Assembly: GCA_013054445.1 (NCBI GenBank)
Contig: JAAMPI010000102.1
Location: forward strand, 1 to 64,000
Direction: 5' to 3'
DNA length: 64,000 nt
Source: Cudoniella acicularis
Taxonomy: Eukaryota > Ascomycota > Leotiomycetes > Helotiales > Helotiaceae
Below, in pieces: positions 43,947 through 55,200 of the stretch. Under the pieces are notes generated by a model. The model worked only from the letters and a program-made list of their open reading frames with translations. It had not been told where the DNA came from and searched no databases. The first letter of the stretch is position 1. Each line of letters starts with the position of its first letter. The position numbers and the translations under genes are program-made.

Positions 43947-46127
43947 ATGCCAGACAAATCACGCCCTCCATCGCCAAATGCACCCACTGGTCCTGAACGA
44001 AAGCGGCGACGAAAAATCTGGTCCTGCCACGAGTGCAGAAGGAGAAAGCTGCAATGTGATCGTACCCTGCCAGCCTGCGGCCGTTGTACCAAGGCCGGAA
44101 AGCCTGAAGCTTGCATCTATATTGATGATGCTGACGAGGCGGCCGTAGCTGGAGCCGCGCCAACCGATATCCATCACGGCACTCTACATGGTCGATTCAG
44201 CCATCATGCGCAGACAGCAACACCGACCGAGAATGGAGTTGCATCTAACAGCCTTGAGGACTTTGCTAAAAGAATTAGACAACTGGAAGTAGCCCTACCA
44301 CATGAGACATTTGGAGCTGTACAATCGTCGAACTCCTCGAGACTCCTTCCAACGCCAGGGTCCGCTGTCACCGGAATAGAACCTCGCCAAAAGGGACTCG
44401 AGAGGACACTTTTTCGCGGCAAATCTTTTAGAACAAAGTTCAACGGTAGTACCCATGCCGGCTTATTGATCGGTCACATTCCCGGCTTCTCCGAGTTCAC
44501 AACCGAAGCCTTTGAGAGATTCCCAGCCATGAATCGAATACGTCAGCACATGCACAAGTTAGAAAACCTGACGAACCTGGCACGGGTGAATCCTCGACCG
44601 ACAATAGATGGACAGCTGAGAGCTTTGCTTCCCCCTAGGCACGAAGCCAATCGGCTGGTTCGAGTCTTCATGGACAGCTTCGACTACATCTACCACGTCC
44701 TGCACCTGCCAAGCTTCCGAAAGGAATACGACAAGCTCTGGCTCGACACAGGAGACGACAATCAGCAATTTGTCGTAGTGGTAATCCTTATCATTGCTGT
44801 GGCGCTGTGTTTGACATCGAATGCGGCAGCATATTCAACCCGTCAGGAGGCGACGACAATCATTCGATCATGCGAGCACTGGCTCCAGACAAACTTCTTA
44901 AAATATAGTAGAATACATGACTTTCAGATCAGTTTTCTGCTTCTATTTGCCAGACAATTAAATGCTAGAAGGTATAAACAGACCTGGGCCAATTCTGGAG
45001 AAGTCCTTCGAAATTTTATGTGTGCTGGATTGCATCAAGACCCTGATAATTTGAAGGAAGAGATGTCAGCACTGGATGGGGAAATGCGTCGACGAATTTG
45101 GGCGGCTGCCGCTGAGTTCGAACTACAAGCTTCCTTTGAGCAAGGCATGCCTGCTATACCTTGGCCAGAACAGAGCGACATTCTTCCGCCCAAGAATATC
45201 CCGGACGATGACCTTTGCCATGTGCTGGATTCACGGCCAGTACAAGAGTTAACATCATCATCGTACTTGGCTGTAGCTGGCAATAGCATTTTACTTCGAC
45301 ACAAACTCAACGCTCTTCTAAACAACGTACGATTGGACATATCTTTTGACGAGACGAAGACATTTACAGAGAGGATAGAGACATCCTTGGAGGAATTACC
45401 TTTATGGACGGGTCCTAGATCGGAGACGCCTCAGGCCCTGCTCTCGATCAATCTTCGCCAATACCAGCTCGCTCTGCACGAGCGGCAAGCTCGACGAGCG
45501 GCTTCGCCTGTTGAGAGAAGGTTCTCTAAGATGATTCTTCTTGATACTGCCGTGAAGATGATTCAAAGCCATAAGGCGCTGCTCGAAAGCGGCAACTCTG
45601 CCCTTGAATTGTTGTGTGGAGATCACATAAGGGCGGCACTGTCTATTTGCTATGTCTATATCACGTTGGACCCTCAATCGGAGCTCATGCTTACTAGAGC
45701 CGCTGAGCAATATGCAGCTCAAGCTATAGATGACGCGGTCACAATGCTCAAGCAAAAGGTCGTTCGCCTTGGTGGCGATCAGAGACATTTGTGGACCGCC
45801 ATTGCCGCTAAAACGATTATGAAATTAAAGAATGAGCCAAATAAGAGAGATGATTTCATGCAAGAGGCAGCGGATGAATATATATTGATATTCGATGGGA
45901 TTAAGGGCGGGCTACAGGAGCTATTAAAGATATCTGCTGAAACTCTGGGCGTGGTTGATGAGCCCTCTGAAAATGGCGATAATTCACAGGAACAGGGACT
46001 CCCTGAGGCAGAAGTTCATGAGCGACTGCTACTGGCACCTCCAAATTTGGAGGCATGGTCCTTTGATGACTGGGACTTTGATGACTACAGCATGAACTTT
46101 ACCGATTTCCCCTCCTTACCTACCTAA
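43947..46127 (+). CDS. Zn2Cys6 transcription factor
   Basis: An intronless frame of 726 residues. The binuclear zinc cluster CHECRRRKLQCDRTLPACGRC...C occupies residues 27-56, preceded by a basic ERKRRRK stretch that may be the nuclear signal. A fungal-specific middle homology domain runs from about residue 220 (NRLVRVFMDSFDYIYHVLHLPSFRKEY) through AGLHQDPDNL...LDGEMRRRIWAAAAEFELQASF. The C-terminus is acidic and aromatic (WSFDDWDFDDYSMNFTDF), as in activation domains. It ends 298 bp from the convergent end of an MFS transporter gene, so it may control that transporter or a small metabolic or resistance unit. The target is not identifiable from sequence. Confidence 0.9.
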   Translation: MPDKSRPPSPNAPTGPERKRRRKIWSCHECRRRKLQCDRTLPACGRCTKAGKPEACIYIDDADEAAVAGAAPTDIHHGTLHGRFSHHAQTATPTENGVASNSLEDFAKRIRQLEVALPHETFGAVQSSNSSRLLPTPGSAVTGIEPRQKGLERTLFRGKSFRTKFNGSTHAGLLIGHIPGFSEFTTEAFERFPAMNRIRQHMHKLENLTNLARVNPRPTIDGQLRALLPPRHEANRLVRVFMDSFDYIYHVLHLPSFRKEYDKLWLDTGDDNQQFVVVVILIIAVALCLTSNAAAYSTRQEATTIIRSCEHWLQTNFLKYSRIHDFQISFLLLFARQLNARRYKQTWANSGEVLRNFMCAGLHQDPDNLKEEMSALDGEMRRRIWAAAAEFELQASFEQGMPAIPWPEQSDILPPKNIPDDDLCHVLDSRPVQELTSSSYLAVAGNSILLRHKLNALLNNVRLDISFDETKTFTERIETSLEELPLWTGPRSETPQALLSINLRQYQLALHERQARRAASPVERRFSKMILLDTAVKMIQSHKALLESGNSALELLCGDHIRAALSICYVYITLDPQSELMLTRAAEQYAAQAIDDAVTMLKQKVVRLGGDQRHLWTAIAAKTIMKLKNEPNKRDDFMQEAADEYILIFDGIKGGLQELLKISAETLGVVDEPSENGDNSQEQGLPEAEVHERLLLAPPNLEAWSFDDWDFDDYSMNFTDFPSLPT

Positions 46128-46425
46128 GGCAGCTAAAAGGTCTCTAGCAGACCACATCAACTCTAGACTGGTGACCCTCGGCTCGTTGGTTTGGTTCACT
46201 GTTAGAAACTGGATGAGATATGTTCAATTTAGCCGGATCAAACTACTCTATTTTTCTTCCTTGTCCCGGCGATGCTGATCCTCCTATGACTTCTCAGGAA
46301 CTCTTCCCAGGCCTCTTTCTTGGCTTCTATGCGCTTACCGCTTTTTGGCGCCCCTGTATTAATATCCTTCGCCAAAATTTGTCGACCCAGGCCATGAACA
46401 ACAAAGGGTTCCCGAAAGCTCATGC

Positions 46426-48096
46426 TCAACGCCCAAGTTTTCGTAGCTTGTTTCCCAACAACCACAGGATCAGCGGAGCAGGTAGCCCCAAAGCGAGGGT
46501 GAGCAAGGCCAACAGCGTGCTTCCCCAGCCATATCCAAGGTTGTTGTAGAGCTGTGGGGCGAAGATAGGGAAAACGAAGCCGATGGCGTATGAGAAAATG
46601 CGTGAGGCAGCGGTGGCAGAGGCGCCGAATTCACCAAACTCGTCGAGCAGATAGGCGGTCATTCCCTGACTGAAGACGAAGTTGCCACCTGTGAAGATGG
46701 CGGCGCCAATGTCGGGCATAATCCACTGCAACTTTGCCTCGGCTGACCACCCGTACCAAAGCAATCCAACGGGCGACAGCACCGCGCCAACTAACATGAA
46801 CGGTACGCGTAATTCAGGGCGGGCCTGGCCTTGCGAAGCATAGCGGACGCGTAGCTTCTTGTAGGACCAGTCCATCGCACGACCACCGACTTGCGCTGAG
46901 ATGGTGGCACCGACTGAGAAAGCTAGGTAATGCAGACTGCTGTCTGTTTCAGATTGGTGATAGTGGTTGAGCCACATCAAAGCAGTTGTTGAAATCATTA
47001 GAACATATGTGCCGAAATTGAGAGCCATGACCAAACTTATCAGCTGGACGGCAGGCTGTTTGAGGAGAAGTGTCACCGGGCGCTTTAGGTTTCCTCCAAA
47101 TTGAGTCGCTAGGCGACTCCAGAACATCCGATGAGCTGGTGGAGGAGATTTCTCAACGTTAAGCCAACCGGGGTCCTGGGCTGCTTTGCGCTTTAGTAGG
47201 ACTGGAGTGTATGACTCTTTGATGCTGAAGATGCCTAGTATGAGGGCGAGGGCATCTACAAGGCTCAAAATCCAGAATAGCCAATGCCAACTCATGTAGC
47301 CAGTGGCCAAGCCCCCCACGATAGGTCCGAGAGCTGGTCCAAGGTAGGGAAGAAAGGTAGCAAGGGCAATTGACCTGCCACGCTCTGATTTTCCGTACAT
47401 ATCGGCCATGGTCGGTTGAGTGAGCTATCATCGCCAGGAAGTGTATCAGCTTCTCAATCTCACACTTACATTCCAGAAGGAGGTTTGGTGGGGCAACTTA
47501 CCGTGATGCCAGCGCTGGCTCCCACGCCGGATAGCAGCCGTCCTAAGACCAAAAGAGCCTTGGAGTTGCCAATCGGGGCGGCAGAGTTCCACAGTATGTA
47601 CCAAATATTAGAAAAGATCCATATGTTTTTCCTGCCGTCCATCTCTGACCAAGCCGCGATGAAGAGCGGGCCACTGGCAAGCCCTAGGAAGTAAATCGAG
47701 GACGTCAATTGGGTGGTAGATGGACTTAGGCCCACGTCGTGTGAAATGTCGTTTAACGCAGCCGCCATCATACCACTAGACATAAGAGTAACCAGCTGTC
47801 CAAAGGAGAATATAACTCCAGTCCAGATCTTACGCCAATTTGGCCAGTTGTAAGGGTCGTCAGGATCATCCGGCCTGTCCCATGTTGCCTTAGATGTCGG
47901 TCAGCGCTGGAAACAATCACATTATACGAACTATTGATGAACTCACCCCATACGCTTCCTTCAACTTCACGAGGCGCTCCATTGCCTCAGCTCTCGTTCG
48001 TTCATCCGTTGTTTGGATTGCCTGGGCCTCAACACCGCCCTGCTGAGACGCCGCCTGGGCCATCGAGATTTCCTGAGAGCCGATCGGGTCTCTCAT
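46426..48096 (-). CDS. MFS transporter, DHA1-type
   Basis: Exons 48096-47947, 47888-47502 and 47424-46426 sum to 511 residues. The hydrophilic N-terminus (ERLVKLKEAYGATWDRPDDP, then PYNWPNWRKIWTG) is typical of fungal drug:H+ antiporters. Twelve helices are readable, with the loop 2-3 motif SEMDGRKNIWIFSN (motif A) and LPYLGPALGPIVGG in helix 5 (motif C, the antiporter signature). The middle loop carries basic and Pro residues (VEKSPPPAHRMFWSRLATQ). It probably exports a small molecule across the plasma membrane. Convergent with the Zn2Cys6 regulator. Confidence 0.9.
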
Positions 48097-48439
48097 CGTA
48101 GATTAAATGGAAAATGGGATGTTAATATCGGGGCGATTGAAGCGAAGAAGGGATGGGGAGCCTCGGTGCCTAAGCTGAGTCTTTGACTGTCTACCTGCCT
48201 GTGGGCGAAACAGGGGCGACGAAAGAGGACGACGAAATGAATTGCGTTACGGGCCAAAAATTAGTTTCTAGCGGCTTTGCAATGCTTGATTCCTTTGGAT
48301 TATACAGAGTGGGCATGTCTGTTATGTTTAAGGGGCATTGTGATCTCCGGCATGAGCGGTCATCGGTTCGGCCGATCCGATATCCGCAGTTCTCGGCCGA
48401 TCCGCCACCCATGAAGGCGCGTTCCTAGATATAATGAGT

Positions 48440-48546
48440 TATCCCCTCGTCCGGTGAGACATGCCTACGCTAGCAGGGGGGGTTCGCTTGGACAGCACAG
48501 CATAAATTTATGTACCTTTGCATACAAATTTATTAGTAATCTACAT
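48440..48546 (+). repeat. Left 107-bp terminal inverted repeat
   Basis: Matches the complement of 50548-50654 without a mismatch by eye, including a run of seven G. Confidence 0.85.
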
Positions 48547-48689
48547 CATTCTGATGAAATCGCGTCTGCCAGCCCCCTACTAATTACGCGCTTCACTAAT
48601 AGAGCTTCCTTCCACTCAACCTACGTAACTAAAGAAGCAAAATGCCCGATCTCTTGAGGATATACTGCTTAGCCTTGGACCAATCGCAG

Positions 48690-50545
48690 GCGTTTTGTAC
48701 GAGCCCTTCCAAACCGAGCCTAAGTAAGTAGCAAGAGCACTTCTCCCTGCTTCCTTTCCTCTTAATCTACACCTATTCGATTACTTTAGCTTATTCTTTA
48801 CTCGCGAGCTCCTTTAGACGATTACTATAAATACCAATCGATACGCTAGCATATAAAAGCTACGTGTAGCACAAGAGAGAGCACGAGAATGGACCGATCT
48901 ACTTATAGAGGAGTTATATGTCTTTCTCGGCGCGATTATATATATAGGCATACACGAGGAGCCTTAAATTAAGATGTACTAGAATACAGACTTTAATAAA
49001 GGTCCTTTACACTCAATTGCAAGCCATATGCCGCTTTGCCGCTTTGAGCAAATCAAGCGGTACTACCATATCTCGTGCCCTGAAAGTTGTTACAGCTCTG
49101 CAAAGGCACTAGGGGCCCTGACGTCACGTAGGGACGTATTTGCAAGAAGTGCTGTATTCACGAAGAAACTAAGCTAAGGAGAGAAGAAGAGAGGTGGCCC
49201 CGAAGGGGTCTTATATACAGGAGGTGAGTCTAGCACGGGCCAGGACACGTGACAAGGGGGACGCGTCAAACTAGGTCTGTGACAAAAGTGATGAGAGAAA
49301 GGGGTATCACTTACCTTCTAATACGATTTGGTAGTATAAAGTAGAACCTCTTGCTTCTTCTATTCAGGCTTCTTCTTAACGGTATTACTCTCCTTTATCT
49401 GGAGTGAGTGTTGACGAGCTCATGGTACGGTGCTTTAGCAGGTACGTTTCTCCTCCTTTTACCCTACTACCCCGCTAATTACTCTAGATCCTTATATATA
49501 TATAAGATGCCGAAGAAACCGATCAAGCAAGGCTTTAAAATCTATAGAATTACGGATCACGGATATATATACAATTAGCTATAGAGCTCCCGAGAGAAGG
49601 GATTACAAGATATAGTCCTTTACCTAACTCTCACGAATACCAGCTGTCTTGTTCGCAACCTTGCTCTCTCTCTCCTATGCCGATACCTTATAATATACCT
49701 CGATAATTACTTTACATCTGTGCCCTTATTTTTAGAGCTACGGGCTTATAACTTTAGTATAGTTGGTACTATAAGGCTATATAAGGAGTTCCCGAGAGCT
49801 TAGTAGAACTAAAGAATCGGTTCGTAACAAAGCTTAAATAGAATACTCTTCTCGTAGCGGTGGTTCAAGACGTTTGTTGCTTAGCTTGGCAAGATAATAA
49901 TGTCGTTCTTGCTTTGAGTAATATCTATACCGTGGATAAGGCAGAAGACTTCCGGGAGAAGGCTAGAAAGCGCCCTATAAAGACACCAACAAATAGGCGA
50001 ATCGTATGTAAGGTATTTAGGAGTGATTATATAAAGGACTTATAGATTCCTTGCTTTATTGATGATTATAATCAATATATAGGGGGTGTGGATCTAGCAA
50101 ACCAGTATAGGGAGTCGTATAAGACTCACAAGCCTACTTTTAGGACTTGGTGGCCTCTCTTTTACTGGCTTATTAATGTTGCTTGTATAAATGCATATCG
50201 GTTGTACTAATTACATGTAGATAAGCCTTATACGCACTTGCAGTTCCGTATATTGCTTTATTCTAAGCTTTTAGACTACTCTAAGAGAGCAAAGGTATAG
50301 CAATTGCAAGTAGGCTTAGGGGGGAAGAGGGTATTTAACCCTGATTTTCAACACTTGCACTATTAGGAGAAGAGAACTAAGCAAGAGACTTGTGCTTAGT
50401 GTAAGTACGAATAGAGGCGTAATAAGGTCCTAAAGAAGTAGCAGGATAATAAGGCTAAAAGGGTAAAACGCTCAGTTAGGGGGTGTGTGTTTTGTGATAT
50501 GCCACTTTGTATAGAGGGGGACTGCTAGACGCGATTTCATTCGAC
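48690..50545 (+). pseudogene. piggyBac transposase remains
   Basis: Recognisable blocks appear in order, broken by stops and frame changes: EPFQTEPK, then TNRYAS and LTEEL-like YVFLGAIIYIGIHEEP; after the LTR, YYKVEPLASSIQ and SVDELMVRCFSRY; then PIKQGFKIYRITDHGYIY, YLDNYFTSVPLFLEL and GTIRLYKEFP; then DYNQYIGGVDLANQY and TWWPLFYWLINVACINAY; finally a Cys/His zinc-ribbon-like tail (CVFCDMPLCIEGDC...FH). These match the piggyBac transposase layout. The longest open piece is 49860-50045. The aspartates in VDELM, LDNYF and IGGVD are where DDD-type catalytic residues are expected. Confidence 0.8.
49088..49284 (+). mobile_element. Solo LTR, copy 2, nested in piggyBac
   Basis: The 197-bp unit TGTTACAGCTC...GGTCTGTGACA is flanked by the perfect 5-bp duplication AAAGT (49083-49087 and 49285-49289), the expected product of LTR-retrotransposon integration followed by LTR-LTR recombination. 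It splits the transposase between the IKRYYHISCPES and YYKVEP blocks, so it inserted after the piggyBac element was already in place. Confidence 0.85.
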
Positions 50546-50547
50546 TA

Positions 50548-50654
50548 ATGTAGATTACTAATAAATTTGTATGCAAAGGTACATAAATTTATGCTGTGCT
50601 GTCCAAGCGAACCCCCCCTGCTAGCGTAGGCATGTCTCACCGGACGAGGGGATA
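50548..50654 (-). repeat. Right 107-bp terminal inverted repeat
   Basis: Complement of 48440-48546; see the piggyBac element. Confidence 0.85.
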
Positions 50655-50705
50655 GTGGGCGGGCTGACTCAGGATATGCTCAGGCGTGCTCACCCTCGGC
50701 TCAGG

Positions 50706-51526
50706 TTAAAGCGGCCGTTGCTCACGTCCGGAGACTAAAACAGAACCAGCGAAGATGGGATTAGAGTCTGAATTTCGTGGCAGTCGATCCAGATCAAATC
50801 TACAGTAATCCTCAAAAACATCCCATTTCATAAGGAACAGTGTCCGCAAATCAGGACCCCTAAGTAGCTTGCAATCTGCCTTGTGGACCTTCTCGTTCCA
50901 ACCAGCAATTCAACAGGACTAGTCGCAACCGCAAGGGTGAGAGAAGCTCGAACCCACTAATAGCAAAACAGAGCTTTCATACCTTATTGCAGTACCAGAA
51001 CAAGTCGCACCTCGAGCACTTTTTTAAAGAGGCCGCTTTCTGATTGCATCTCTGGCGTGTCCTCACGCCCTTCAGCTCCGTTGCATACTGCTGTACCTTA
51101 TCGCTTAGAATCAACAATTCATCTAACGGGAGGGGAAAATCTATCAATACAATGGATTAGTATGACAAGTCCTAGCCTAGGAAAGAGCGAAGACTCCTCA
51201 CTTCTGGCGGTTTTACCTCAATTGCCTTTGGACTCTCGTGGCGAATTCCCACAGAGAGATCTAGAATTCCATGCTGCTCTGCACATAGAATCCAGTTCGA
51301 GAGCATGATAATTAGTGTGGAAGGCAATGGGAGCTGTACGATCTGTCTTGTCCTTGACAATAAGCGTCAGGCGTAGAACCTTCACGACGTCAATAGTTTC
51401 GGCAAGTAAGCACCAGTGTTTGCGCGGACGGTGCGAAAACCTGTCTGCGCTCTCGTAGAACTCCAGCCTGATATCATTCTCTTCAGGAAGACCATCTAAC
51501 GGAGGAAAGACTGTCTCGCTCTGCAA
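50706..51526 (-). pseudogene. MYND-type zinc-finger family gene, broken
   Basis: From the N-terminus (FPPLDGLPEENDIRLEFYES...RKHWCLLAE, LTLIVKDKTDRTAPIAFHTN) the frame must shift near 51300 to reach CAEQHGILDLSVGIRHESPKAIEV. Then ELLILSDKVQQYATELKG leads to the finger KKCSRCDLFWYCNK. An intron (GTATGA...GACTAG) precedes an in-frame TGA (50912-50910) and GWNEKVHKADCKLL, ending in FLMKWDVFEDYCRF and a stop at 50706. MYND fingers bind proteins. The first expected Cys pair reads RQRC instead of C..C, so the zinc site is probably damaged. An open frame continues upstream to about 51640 without an ATG, so the start is unknown. The TGA is one C-to-T step from CGA. Confidence 0.65.
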
Positions 51527-51639
51527 GTTGGCGTACTGCGAGACCGCTGCGATTTCCTTCCTCCAGAGCCAGCGTTCAAACCCAGCCCTACCAAGCTCTC
51601 TTGGGATGTCATGTCCTGCTGTTATCTATTTAGTCAAAA

Positions 51640-52212
51640 GGCGATGTACCATGTGCTCAGATGGATTTCTAGCTAATCGCTCCCTTCTTTGTACCGTTGG
51701 GCTTTCGCTGCCACCAAAAATGGCCCGGGTAGAAGCCGCTGTTCATCCTGGAGGACAGCAACCTTCTTGGAGTTCCCGCTCGAGGCACCCTGAACAATAG
51801 AATGCGCGTGCCTTTGACGATCATCGTTGCTACGACAAGGCCATGACCTTTGCCAGGGATCTCTTGGATAGTGTATAAACGGTCACAGATTGCGCTTTGC
51901 GGAATGAAGGCATTCTGGTGTCCCTGGGGTCTGAGGCCTGGTGTTTAACGATAAATCGAGGAGCTTTACACTATTTCCCCCGATCAAATTCATCGAATCA
52001 AATGCTTGTATGTATGTTTCTACGTGCGGCAACTTGACTGGCCCGTTGGTTAGTGGCCATACTCGCCACTCATTGCTATTATTGGTGAGCGTCCGAAGAT
52101 TCAGAGTCCGCCCCAAAGCAGTGCGACACAACCTCTGTAGTGCTGACAAGACTATGGTTGCACAGCAGCAGCAATCGTAGCAAACAGTTTAAAACCACAT
52201 TTTTCTCCCTAC
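51640..52212. other. Interval between MYND relic and helicase
   Basis: Short ORFs on both strands; probably the helicase promoter. Nothing specific is recognised. Confidence 0.35.
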
Positions 52213-55200
52213 ATGCGCAGTCTAGTTCTCAATCAAATGATGGAGCGCATTCCGGAGATCGTTTTCAAGTGGTACCACTCACTCTTTTCAAAGCGAGTTG
52301 ATCTTGTTTGCGATTACGCAGGAAACGAGCTATTCCTCATCGAACTTGATTCATTGCTTCTTTTCTGCTTTTCCGATCCAAGGATCGACTTTTGTGGTGA
52401 GTAGAATGTTCAGCCTTGTCGACCTTGGATTGCCCTCTAGTTAACGGATTCGCCAGAGGGTTTTCAGCTCCTTCACGCGGTTTACACTGTCGAGAAGCTA
52501 CTCCGAGGCCTACTCTCACGAAAATGCAACTTCCACATCGTCTGCTTCGATCAGAATGAGGAACTTTGTGTCCCGCCAACGGCTGACCCTAAGCATCATA
52601 CAAAGTATCTCCTGGCGCGGTCCGTCATCGTTCGGCATCTCCAGCGCAATCTACCGCCAGATTCTAACATCCTCGTTCGGCGCTTCTCCTCCTTTACCGA
52701 TGTGGCGTTTTCTAGCTACCTCAATGATACGGGCGTGTACTTTGTTATGTGTCATGACGGTGCAGCTACGGGCTCTGGGAAGTCCAAGGAGAGCGTCATG
52801 TCGCGGACACAGAGTATACCTGGAAAGGCGCTCCAAGCATCCAGGAAGCTCGATAATATATCAGACGCAGCGGACAGAATGGAGTCGTTCAGCTTGGCAT
52901 CCAAATCAGAGCTGTTTCGCAAACTCAACCTACGGGTAATGATATCATGGTTCATCTCGAACCAGTACAATGTCGCTCTGATCAATGAGTTGCAATTCGT
53001 GGACACAAAGGTGGGCTATTAGCATAAATACATACAAATTCTGCCGTCCTTTACGGTCTTTGCCTCGAAACCGTCCTACCATTAGCTCATGTGCTAAGAA
53101 TGTCACAGGCTTTGATCATGGTCCTAGAGTTTTCACGTCTGAAAGACACCCAAGATTTCTCCGCCTGGTATGGCATGGGGCTTTCCAATAGACATCTTAC
53201 CCGTAGCTCCTCTCGCTTAGACGACCTAAAGCAAGTAGATCATCTCTCAGAGCGAGATGTTATCACAATACTGGCGATCAGAGATGCGGTTGAAGCGGAT
53301 CAAGTATCAAACGATGAGGCTTTATCGTTTCTGCTGCACAGCGCTGCGCTGCATTTCCTTCCCCTTAAAAATCGTAGAATCCAGAAGCTTGACGGCGTTC
53401 TCAATATCCAGCATGTCACCCATTCGTTCACACAATCCGCACTATCCCTTCTTCGCGATCCAGCATTCATGGGTCAACTTGACGGCAGGGGTCTTTCATG
53501 CAACCTAGCGGATCTGCTTGATGGATTCTTATTGGCGATGACCATACACAACCGTGAGTTCTGTCGCGTGCTTCTAACTAATCACAATCTCAAGACGAAG
53601 TTTGAGACCCTCTCTGCGACGCTTTCGCATCTTTGCGGCAGGCAGATCGTCCGCAAAACCAAGGCGCCAAGAGCTATAGATACCAAGACACACGCCTTAT
53701 TCTCTTCGATTTCCATCGAACGCTCCCTCCTCCCATTCAAGAACCCTGTATTTGACAAGCACCTTGCACCGATTCACCTTCGGATCGCTAACCACCCATC
53801 GACTTGTGTAGCGCCAGGCCAGTCCAAAATCTTCAAGGAGCTCTCGCATTGGCACAATCACAGAAAGGCTATCGTGCTAAAAGGCCCTCCGCTACAAGAG
53901 GGATGGTTTGCTCGTCGCCGAAACCAGTGGTTTATGGCGGAAATGCAAGTTTACGCCGCTAGTCTGACCAATGCAGCCGGCAAAGTCCTGGAGCCCGAGA
54001 CTGTCATCGCTGGACAGAGCAGTCCATCCTCTAAGCAAGCGAAGATTGCGCAACTGAGTAAGTCAGTCAGATCGCAACAGGTTGTGAAGGAGACGTCCTC
54101 GAAAGGCGTTAAAAAGCCCGGCAACCCCACCAAAAAGAGTGGCAAGGCTGCCGCTCTTGAAGCAGCCGCCGCGATCAAGGCTGAAAAAGCCCAGTCGAAA
54201 GCGGATGTTGATGCCGCGTTCTGGAAAGCTAGATGCAAGGAAATCCTGTCTCAAGCTGACCCGCAAGTTTGCTACATTTTGGCGAAAAATTATCTCCAGA
54301 GCTTGAATACAACAGATGTGCTAGGCCCAGAAGTGGAGCTGTTCATGATCGACTGTCTGCTTCGAATCTGGACTGATAGCCGCAAAAGCAAGGATGGGGT
54401 TGCTGGAATGGGCATCGCAGCCTTAATCTGGGATACTTATCTTCGTCTGTCCAAAGTCAAAACAGGAATGACGCAGGATATTGTTCCTGCATTAGAAGCT
54501 ATTTCGAAGATGCTGGGCTTTCCTCTGATCAGCTTTCAACCAAACGGCCCAAATCGGCCTCTAGCTTTCACCTGTCTCATTCCGAAGCAGCAAAAGCAGC
54601 AATCTTTGACACCCGGACACCGTGATTTGTTAATTCCTAGCGGCCCGAGCAAGTTCCAGCTGGAGCACTGCGGACCATACCTCGATCGGGCCATCGACTC
54701 TGCACCTGATCCCAGAGTATCATTCCATCCAGATGCCTGGCAACGCAAAGTCCTCGATGCTATCGACGATGGGAAGAGTTTGTTCGTGGTCGCACCTACC
54801 AGTGCAGGCAAAACCTTCATCTCATTCTACGCGATGAAGAAAGTCTTACAAGCTTCCGACGACGATGTCGTGGTTTATGTTGCACCGACCAAAGCTCTGG
54901 TAAATCAGATCGCCGCTGAGATCCAGGCTCGTTTCTCCAAGGCCTTCAAGCGTCCCGGTCGCTCTGTGTGGGGCATTCACACAAGAGATTATCGTATCAA
55001 CAACCCGACGGGCTGCCAGGTCCTAGTCACCGTGCCGCATCTCCTCCAGATTATGTTGCTCGCTCCATCTCATGCTGAGAAGAAGAATTCCTGGTCGTAC
55101 AGAATCAAGCGTATCATATTCGATGAGGTCCATTGCATCGGGCAGGCCGACGATGGCGTAGTCTGGGAACAACTGCTTCTTCAGGCGCCATGCCCTATCA

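Larger units (their letters stand above)
48440..50654 (+). mobile_element. piggyBac transposon relic with nested LTR
   Basis: A 2.2-kb element is bounded by inverted repeats of 107 bp (48440-48546 and 50548-50654) that are identical by eye, beginning TATCCCCTCGTCCGGTGAGA. The interior reads as a decayed piggyBac (DDE_Tnp_1_7) transposase. A solo LTR interrupts it at 49088-49284. The flanks (GAGT/TA and TA/GTGG) do not show the TTAA duplication expected for the superfamily, so TTAT/ATAG may be mutated target copies. The element sits just downstream of the MYND-type pseudogene. Confidence 0.85.

Noticed and set aside
46220..46549. Plus-strand ORF between the regulator and the transporter
   Set aside because: It overlaps the 3' end of the transporter gene in antisense and shows no independent coding signal.
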